Shown piece by piece: positions 58,676 through 64,000 of a DNA stretch of 64,000 bases. Source of the DNA: Chitinophagales bacterium. GTDB taxonomy: Bacteria > Bacteroidota > Bacteroidia > Chitinophagales > LD1. Position numbers and translations under genes: made by a program. A model generated the notes under the pieces. That model saw only the letters and a program-made list of their open reading frames with translations, had not been told where the DNA came from and made no database searches. The stretch covers positions 1-64,000 of the forward strand of contig JAEUUZ010000060.1 of NCBI GenBank assembly GCA_016786765.1, read 5' to 3'. Within the stretch, counting starts at the first letter, position 1; each line of letters opens with the position of its first letter.

Positions 58676-58780
58676 GTTTTACGGAGCGCAAATATATAAT
58701 TCTTTACATTTTTTCATAGCTTTTTAAACCGCTGTAATTTCATTTTTCTATTTTGGCTGTGTAACCGCTCAAGTAATTGT

Positions 58781-59452
58781 ATGTCTGTAGCCATTGAAGA
58801 AAGCTGGAAAAAAGAACTCCACAGCGAGTTCGAGAAACCGTATTTCGGGAAAATAAAGGAATTTATTGTTGCTGAAAAAGCAAAAGGGAAAACTGTTTTC
58901 CCGCCCGGTCCGCTTATTTTCAATGCGTTTAATTTAACGCCATTTCAGGATGTCAAAGTCGTGATTTTGGGTCAGGATCCCTACCATGGCAAGGGACAGG
59001 CGCACGGATTGAGCTTCTCTGTGCCTTTCGGCATTACTGCTCCGCCTTCGCTCAAAAACATTTACAAAGAATTGGATAGCGACTTAGGCTTAAAAGCCCC
59101 TAACCACGGTAATTTGGAGGCATGGACGAAACAAGGTGTGTTTTTGCTCAACGCTTTTTTAACGGTGAATGAAGGCGAACCGGCATCGCACAAAAATGCC
59201 GGATGGGAGGTGTTCACGAATGCAGTGATTAAAGCCATTTCGCGTAATCGAGAACATGTGGTGTTTATGTTGTGGGGCAAATTTGCACAACAGAAAGAGG
59301 TGTTGATTGATACGCAGAAGCATCTGATTCTTCGGGCTGCCCATCCTTCGCCATTGGCCGGTGGTGCGTTTTTCGGTTGCAAGCACTTTTCGAAAGCCAA
59401 CAAATACCTCGAATCGAAAAATATAGCGCCAATAAATTGGAGTTTAGCCTAA
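58781..59452 (+). CDS. ung: Uracil-DNA glycosylase
   Basis: A 223-residue family-1 UDG removing uracil from DNA. The water-activating motif is GQDPYHGKGQAHGLSFSV, with the uracil-binding LLNAFLTV and FMLWGKFAQQK, and the minor-groove intercalation loop HPSPLAGGAFFGCKHF. Length and motifs are all canonical. Upstream is the divergent tRNA-Arg; no operon partner is evident. Confidence 0.96.
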   Translation: MSVAIEESWKKELHSEFEKPYFGKIKEFIVAEKAKGKTVFPPGPLIFNAFNLTPFQDVKVVILGQDPYHGKGQAHGLSFSVPFGITAPPSLKNIYKELDSDLGLKAPNHGNLEAWTKQGVFLLNAFLTVNEGEPASHKNAGWEVFTNAVIKAISRNREHVVFMLWGKFAQQKEVLIDTQKHLILRAAHPSPLAGGAFFGCKHFSKANKYLESKNIAPINWSLA

Positions 59453-59653
59453 GAAAAAATAAATTAGAGCATGCGAAACAGCTTTTTTCAATATTATCCC
59501 GTCTGGGTTCGAGTCAGTGCTTAGTCACACAACGCCTTTTAATATTGGCCTTTAAGGCTTTTATTTCTTTTTATTTTTAAACCACAAGCGAAATAATATT
59601 TTCGCAACACTATTCGGCCATACGGAACGAGTAGCGAATCAAACAATATAGCT

Positions 59654-62293
59654 ATGATGGACTCTAAATATACACCGCAAGACAAAGAAGATAAATGGTA
59701 TAAGTACTGGATGGACAATAAGTTCTTCCGCTCTGTACCCGATGAACGTGAACCCTACACCATTGTAATTCCTCCGCCAAACGTAACAGGCGTGCTGCAC
59801 ATGGGGCACATGTTGAACAATACCATTCAAGATATTTTGATTCGAAAGGCGCGTATGCAAGGCAAAAATGCATGTTGGGTGCCGGGAACGGATCACGCTT
59901 CGATTGCCACAGAAGCCAAAGTGGTGCAGATGTTGCGCGAACGTGGTATTAAGAAAGCCGATATTTCTCGCGAAGAATTTTTGAAATATGCTTTCGAATG
60001 GAAAGATAAATACGGGGGCATTATCCTCGAACAATTGAAAAAGTTAGGCGCTTCTTGCGATTGGGATAGAACGCGTTTCACTATGGAAGATTCGCTGAGT
60101 GATGCGGTGTTAGACTCGTTTATCGATTTATACAACCAAGGGTTGGTGTATCGCGATTTGAAAATGATTAACTGGGATCCGGAAGCAAAAACGGTGTTGA
60201 GTAACGAAGAGGTATTGCACTCCGAAGAAAATTCGAAGTTGTATTACATCAAATATATGTTGAAGGACAGCGATGCCTTTTTAACGGTGGCAACTGTTCG
60301 TCCGGAGACGATTATGGGCGATGTGGCCATTGCTGTAAACCCGAAAGATGAGCGCTATCAGGCGTTGATTGGCAAAACAGTGATTGTTCCTTTTGTGAAT
60401 CGCGAAGTGAACATTATTGCCGATGATTATGTGGATTTGGAATTCGGAACAGGTTGTTTGAAAGTAACTCCGGCTCACGATGTGAATGACTATGAAATCG
60501 GTAAACGCCATAATTTAGAGGTGATCGACTGTTTCAACGAAGATGGAACGATTAGCGAAGCGGGGATTTGTTTCGTAGGGCTCGATCGTTTCAAAGCCAG
60601 AAAAGAAGCGGTAAAGGAATTGGAGGAGAAGGGCTTGTTGGTGAAAACGGAAGACATTCAAAACAAAGTGGGGCGCAGCGAAAGAACCAATGCGGTAATT
60701 GAACCGCGTTTATCGTTGCAATGGTTTGTGGATATGAAGAAATTCTTCGCTAAAAATCCACAGGTGTTAGACGATGTGATGAATGATGACATTAAATTCT
60801 ATCCTTCTAAATTCAAGAACAGCTACAAAAACTGGATTGATAATATCCGCGATTGGTGTATTAGTCGGCAGTTGTGGTGGGGACAGCGTATTCCGGCTTG
60901 GTATGACGAGAAAGGCACATTGGTAGCGGTTTGCAAAACACGCGAAGAAGCTTTAGCAAAAGCGAAAGTTGCTAATCCATCCATTACAGCTGAGCAATTG
61001 CGACAAGAAGACGATGTATTGGATACCTGGTTTTCATCGTGGTTATGGCCGATTTCGGTGTTCGATGGCTTTAAAGACAAGGACAATGCCGATATCAAGT
61101 ATTACTACCCAACCAACGATCTAGTAACTGCACCCGAGATTATGTTCTTCTGGGTAATGCGTATGATTATGGCGGGCTACGAATGGAGAGGAGAGAAGCC
61201 GTTCAAAAATGTGTATTACACGGGCATTGTACGCGATAAGCTACGCAGAAAGATGAGTAAGTCGCTGGGCAATTCACCGAATCCACTTGATTTGATTGCG
61301 CAATACGGGGCTGATGGCGTGCGTATGGGCATGATGTTGTGTTCGCCTGCCGGTAACGATATTTTATTTGACGAAAAGCAATGCGAACAAGGTCGAAATT
61401 TCTCAAATAAATTATGGAATGCACTTCGCTTAATAAAAGGCTGGGAAACTTCGGAAGCAGCTCAGCCAAAGGTGAATGCTGTGGCCGGTCAGTGGTTTGA
61501 AGCCCGTTTTAATCAAACGGTAATTGATATCGAAAATTGCTTTGCCGATTTCAGAATCAGTGAGGCATTGATGACTTTGTATAAATTGATTTGGGACGAT
61601 TTCTGTTCGTGGTATTTGGAAATGATTAAACCGGAATATCAACAACCGATTGATCAAACTACATTGAACCAAAGTATTGATTTCTTCGAGCGATTGATGC
61701 AGTTGTTGCATCCTTTTATGCCATTTATAACAGAGGAAATTTGGCATACGGTGCGTGAGCGAGGCGATAAGGAATCTATTTGTATCAGTAGTTATCCGGC
61801 ATTGAAACCACTTACTCCAGCACAAGAGCAATTAATTGAAGAGTCGCAATTGGCGTTTGAAATCGTTACGGCTATTCGCGAAATTCGAGCAAAAGCACAA
61901 AAGAAAAATCACGAAATGGTGGATTGTTTCTATAAATCGGAGGGGCAAATTACTTTCGGATTGTTTAGCGATACCATTGCTAAATTAGCGAAACTCAATG
62001 CTTTTGGCGCTTTAACGGATTCACAAAGCGGCTTCTCGCGTTCTATGGTAGTTCGTGGGTACGAGTTTTTGGTATTCACGGGTGAGGTTGAAAAAGCACA
62101 AGATAATGAGCAATTACTAAAAGATTTAGAATACACCAAAGGCTTTTTGGAAAGCGTAGAAAAGAAATTGGCGAACGAAAAGTTTGTGGCCAACGCGAAA
62201 CCGGATGTATTGGCTAACGAGCAGAAGAAAAGAGACGATGCGATTGCCAAAATAAAAGCGATTTCAGAAAGTTTAGGTAATATTAAAGAATAA
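59654..62293 (+). CDS. valS: Valyl-tRNA synthetase
   Basis: An 879-residue class Ia synthetase. The HIGH signature is in PPPNVTGVLHMGHMLNNT (about residues 37-54), the editing (CP1) domain contains TVRPETIMGDVAIAV, and KMSKS is in RRKMSKSLGNSPNPLD. The anticodon-binding domain and a C-terminal coiled coil (LLKDLEYTKGFLESVEKKLA) follow. It charges tRNA-Val with valine and edits mischarged threonine. The first of two consecutive ATGs (59654 or 59657) is used. The 200-base gap upstream has no recognisable gene. Confidence 0.97.
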   Translation: MMDSKYTPQDKEDKWYKYWMDNKFFRSVPDEREPYTIVIPPPNVTGVLHMGHMLNNTIQDILIRKARMQGKNACWVPGTDHASIATEAKVVQMLRERGIKKADISREEFLKYAFEWKDKYGGIILEQLKKLGASCDWDRTRFTMEDSLSDAVLDSFIDLYNQGLVYRDLKMINWDPEAKTVLSNEEVLHSEENSKLYYIKYMLKDSDAFLTVATVRPETIMGDVAIAVNPKDERYQALIGKTVIVPFVNREVNIIADDYVDLEFGTGCLKVTPAHDVNDYEIGKRHNLEVIDCFNEDGTISEAGICFVGLDRFKARKEAVKELEEKGLLVKTEDIQNKVGRSERTNAVIEPRLSLQWFVDMKKFFAKNPQVLDDVMNDDIKFYPSKFKNSYKNWIDNIRDWCISRQLWWGQRIPAWYDEKGTLVAVCKTREEALAKAKVANPSITAEQLRQEDDVLDTWFSSWLWPISVFDGFKDKDNADIKYYYPTNDLVTAPEIMFFWVMRMIMAGYEWRGEKPFKNVYYTGIVRDKLRRKMSKSLGNSPNPLDLIAQYGADGVRMGMMLCSPAGNDILFDEKQCEQGRNFSNKLWNALRLIKGWETSEAAQPKVNAVAGQWFEARFNQTVIDIENCFADFRISEALMTLYKLIWDDFCSWYLEMIKPEYQQPIDQTTLNQSIDFFERLMQLLHPFMPFITEEIWHTVRERGDKESICISSYPALKPLTPAQEQLIEESQLAFEIVTAIREIRAKAQKKNHEMVDCFYKSEGQITFGLFSDTIAKLAKLNAFGALTDSQSGFSRSMVVRGYEFLVFTGEVEKAQDNEQLLKDLEYTKGFLESVEKKLANEKFVANAKPDVLANEQKKRDDAIAKIKAISESLGNIKE

Positions 62294-62325
62294 TGTAAAT
62301 TCGTCATCCAACCAAAACAGGAAAT

Positions 62326-62691
62326 ATGAGTGATTTTTACCCAAGACATCAACAAGCACAGCGAAAGCAAATGCATTATTCTCCGAATCTATTGACTACC
62401 GTGCAGAATGCAATTGATAATTCGTTGTTATCAACCATTGAGTACGATTCGCGTGAAAAAGGAATAACCATTCGTGATGTTGAGCCTTTGGCGGTGGTGT
62501 ACAAAGACAGAAGAAGAAATTTAGTAGCGTTTTGTCATTTACGTAACGAGTATAGAGCATTTCGTTTAGATCGTTTGAATATGATTAAAGTGACAAAGCA
62601 GGCTTTTGCGCACCGCGATGACTTCAATATCGATGAATTTCAAGATGATCCGAGTATGGGTGGTGGTGAAGTGTTTGAAGAAGAAGATTAA
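62326..62691 (+). CDS. Stand-alone WYL-domain-like protein
   Basis: A 121-residue protein. Residues about 35-95 (STIEYDSREKGITIRDVEPL, AVVYKDRRRNLVAFCHLRNE, YRAFRLDRLNMIKVTKQAF) match the WYL fold, a small Sm-like beta barrel that senses nucleic acid or nucleotide ligands in regulators of the CRISPR, phage-defence and DNA-damage type. Unlike most WYL proteins it has no N-terminal helix-turn-helix, only a short extension, and an acidic tail (GGGEVFEEED). It could bind nucleic acid or ligands on its own. It is 32 bases downstream of valS and is followed by a terminator. Confidence 0.65.
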   Translation: MSDFYPRHQQAQRKQMHYSPNLLTTVQNAIDNSLLSTIEYDSREKGITIRDVEPLAVVYKDRRRNLVAFCHLRNEYRAFRLDRLNMIKVTKQAFAHRDDFNIDEFQDDPSMGGGEVFEEED

Positions 62692-62710
62692 TTTCAATAA
62701 TTACAAGAAA

Positions 62711-62744
62711 AAGTCCTGCTCCATTTTTGGGCAGGATTTTTTTT
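62711..62744 (+). terminator. Intrinsic terminator after the WYL-domain gene
   Basis: TCCTGC pairs with GCAGGA around a 11-base loop and is followed by a T8 run. Confidence 0.8.
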
Positions 62745-62758
62745 AATACTAGGATGAC

Positions 62759-63046
62759 ATGATAAAGCGTTTGGTAAAAATGACGTTCAAGCCTTCTTCG
62801 GTTGAATTGTTCAAAGCCGTGTTTGCTTCAAAAAAAGCCTTGATAGGTGCTTTCCCCGGCTGTAAAGGTGTGGAGCTATTGCAATCAACAGCCGATGAAA
62901 GAATCTTCTTCACGAGTTCGGTGTGGGAACGCGAAGAAGACTTGGAGCATTATCGTGTATCGCCATTATTCACCGAAACATGGGCAACAGTAAAACCGCA
63001 TTTTGATGATAGGCCGGAGGCGTGGACGTTAACATTGGTGGAGTAA
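62759..63046 (+). CDS. Antibiotic biosynthesis monooxygenase (ABM)-like small protein
   Basis: A 95-residue protein of the dimeric alpha-beta barrel type: MIKRLVKMTFKPSSVELFKA, GCKGVELLQSTADERIFFTS and EREEDLEHYRVSPLFTETWA match the ABM/YgiN layout. Members act as monooxygenases or heme-degrading or putative quinol enzymes; small versions are often of unknown role. No catalytic residue is certain. Confidence 0.75.
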   Translation: MIKRLVKMTFKPSSVELFKAVFASKKALIGAFPGCKGVELLQSTADERIFFTSSVWEREEDLEHYRVSPLFTETWATVKPHFDDRPEAWTLTLVE

Positions 63047-63089
63047 AAAAACTTTGATATATTACAATAGTTTTTGAATACTATATAAG

Positions 63090-64000
63090 ATGAAAAAGAG
63101 TACAACCCAAATTTTAGCTTTAATCCTCATAGGGATTGTTTTTTTAGTTGGTTGTAAAAAGGATGAAAAAACCGAATGGGATACCGAGTTATTGACACCA
63201 ATCGGAAGAACAACTCTTTCCATCGATAATCTCATCAAAGATAGCTTAGCTAAAGCCAATGGTGATAATACCGTTAACTTAACCTATCGTTCTACTATAT
63301 ACGAGTTAAGTTTGGCTGATCAATTTATTAAAATACCCGATACAAGTATTCAGCAAAACATTAGTGTAAGTTCTTTAGCCCTTTCGCAAACATCTATCGA
63401 TATTAAAAACTCTTTAGGTTCATTAGCCCAAAATTTACAAGCCAGTAGTGATCCTTCACAACAGTTTTTGGGCGGTTTCTTAATTAGTAATAACAATAAA
63501 AATGTGGCCATTCCGGCCTTAAACGGATATAACACACCCCCTTTTGTTTTTGATGGTTCAGCTTATTTTCAAATGATTGAGATTGAGAAAGGGAGCTTAG
63601 ATTTTTGGGTGGTAAATCATATGCCAATTCCCATTACGAATGTTGCTTTCGAAATCAAAAATCACACCACCGGAACTGTTATTTTAACAGATGTTATACC
63701 TTACATCTCCCCCTACGATTCTGTTTATAAAATCTATGATATTTCAGGAAAAACAGTTGATGGAGCTTTAGATTTTAGAATTTCTAATTTCAATTCACCA
63801 GGTAGTGGCGGGGTACCGGTTTTGATTGATACGAACGACTATATCCGAGTATGGGGGAGAATTTTTAATGTTGTCGCTAAACGTGCTATAGCTCGTTTCC
63901 CTTCACAAGATTTAATTTCATCGGATCAAGAAATTACGCAAACCATTGGCGAGCGAAAGTTTACGTATGTTGATTGTAAATCAGGAGAGTTAGGCGTTGA
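63090..64000 (+). CDS. Lipoprotein of unknown function (3' end outside window)
   Basis: ATG at 63090, open to the window end (303 codons). The signal MKKSTTQILALILIGIVFLV is followed by a lipobox ending in GC (Cys22) and KKDEKTEWDTELLTPIG. The mature part is beta-rich with segments such as GSLDFWVVNHMPIPITNVAF and HTTGTVILTDVIPYISPYDS. Such LTPI-starting lipoproteins are common in Bacteroidota, and their function is unknown. The C-terminus is not visible. Confidence 0.8.
   Translation, partial: MKKSTTQILALILIGIVFLVGCKKDEKTEWDTELLTPIGRTTLSIDNLIKDSLAKANGDNTVNLTYRSTIYELSLADQFIKIPDTSIQQNISVSSLALSQTSIDIKNSLGSLAQNLQASSDPSQQFLGGFLISNNNKNVAIPALNGYNTPPFVFDGSAYFQMIEIEKGSLDFWVVNHMPIPITNVAFEIKNHTTGTVILTDVIPYISPYDSVYKIYDISGKTVDGALDFRISNFNSPGSGGVPVLIDTNDYIRVWGRIFNVVAKRAIARFPSQDLISSDQEITQTIGERKFTYVDCKSGELGV

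Noticed and set aside
59500-59535. A tRNA T-arm-like stretch (GGGTTCGAGTC) in the ung-valS gap
   Set aside because: The flanking bases do not form the arm, and no acceptor, D or anticodon arms are present.

Overview
The window looks like a chromosome segment of a member of the Bacteroidota, probably a Chitinophagales/Sphingobacteriales-type or related environmental lineage. The evidence is two proteins with type IX secretion (T9SS) type A C-terminal sorting domains, a TonB-dependent receptor with a carboxypeptidase-regulatory-like N-terminus, PKD-repeat and IgGFc-binding-like surface protein, GldM-like domains, alpha/beta-fused 2-oxoacid dehydrogenase E1, and several promoters of the Bacteroidota form (TTTG or TTG, 18-21 bp, then TAnnTTTG). 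Genes are dense and on both strands. No rRNA, CRISPR array or intact insertion sequence was seen; one tRNA (Arg, UCU) is present.

Layout. 0-3.2 kb: 5' part of a giant PKD-repeat surface protein (minus). 3.4-5.9 kb: FtsE-like ATPase, MATE exporter, thioesterase (minus). 5.9-9.7 kb: ABC exporter, SRAP-type DNA repair protein, TonB-domain protein, small membrane protein. 9.9-12.3 kb: a compact type II restriction-modification cassette (HTH controller, cytosine-5 methyltransferase, putative nuclease) lying between copies of a short terminator/small-RNA repeat and followed by a 21-bp minisatellite. 12.8-16.7 kb: cupin, HigBA toxin-antitoxin, fused E1 dehydrogenase. 17.2-22.5 kb: tandem-AAA CbxX-type ATPase, Nudix, serine deaminase, SDR (one operon). 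22.5-24.4 kb: heptose pathway genes gmhB, hddC, gmhA. 24.5-31.8 kb: small membrane protein, five-PAS histidine kinase, TonB-dependent receptor, ferredoxin-NADP reductase. 31.9-41.8 kb: mixed metabolic and secreted genes, including a frameshifted beta-propeller gene and an M43-type T9SS protease. 41.9-46.9 kb: M16-like/OmpA-like fusion, HPPD, sterol-desaturase-like and SGNH proteins. 46.8-56.0 kb: TPR proteins, FTCD, PhoD-like phosphatase, and a two-gene unit encoding a conserved protein of unknown function and a pseudokinase fused to GldM-like periplasmic domains. 56.2-58.7 kb: accessory region with dispersed repeats, a RelE-type toxin-antitoxin pair, two small secreted proteins and tRNA-Arg. 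58.8-64 kb: Ung, ValRS, WYL-domain protein, ABM-family protein, and a truncated lipoprotein.

The most unusual items are: (1) the pseudokinase-transmembrane-GldM-like fusion at 52.7-54.7 kb, which suggests a signalling or scaffold link to a T9SS/gliding-type motor; (2) a roughly 210-nt highly structured RNA candidate with its own promoter and T-run at 51.2-51.4 kb; (3) a small RNA/terminator family in three copies bracketing the restriction-modification cassette; (4) a 21-bp tandem array; (5) a dispersed hairpin element in at least four copies whose stem arms differ in sequence while complementarity is kept; and (6) a degenerate M16 peptidase fused to an OmpA-like domain. All calls were made by reading the sequence by eye; no database or folding program was run.
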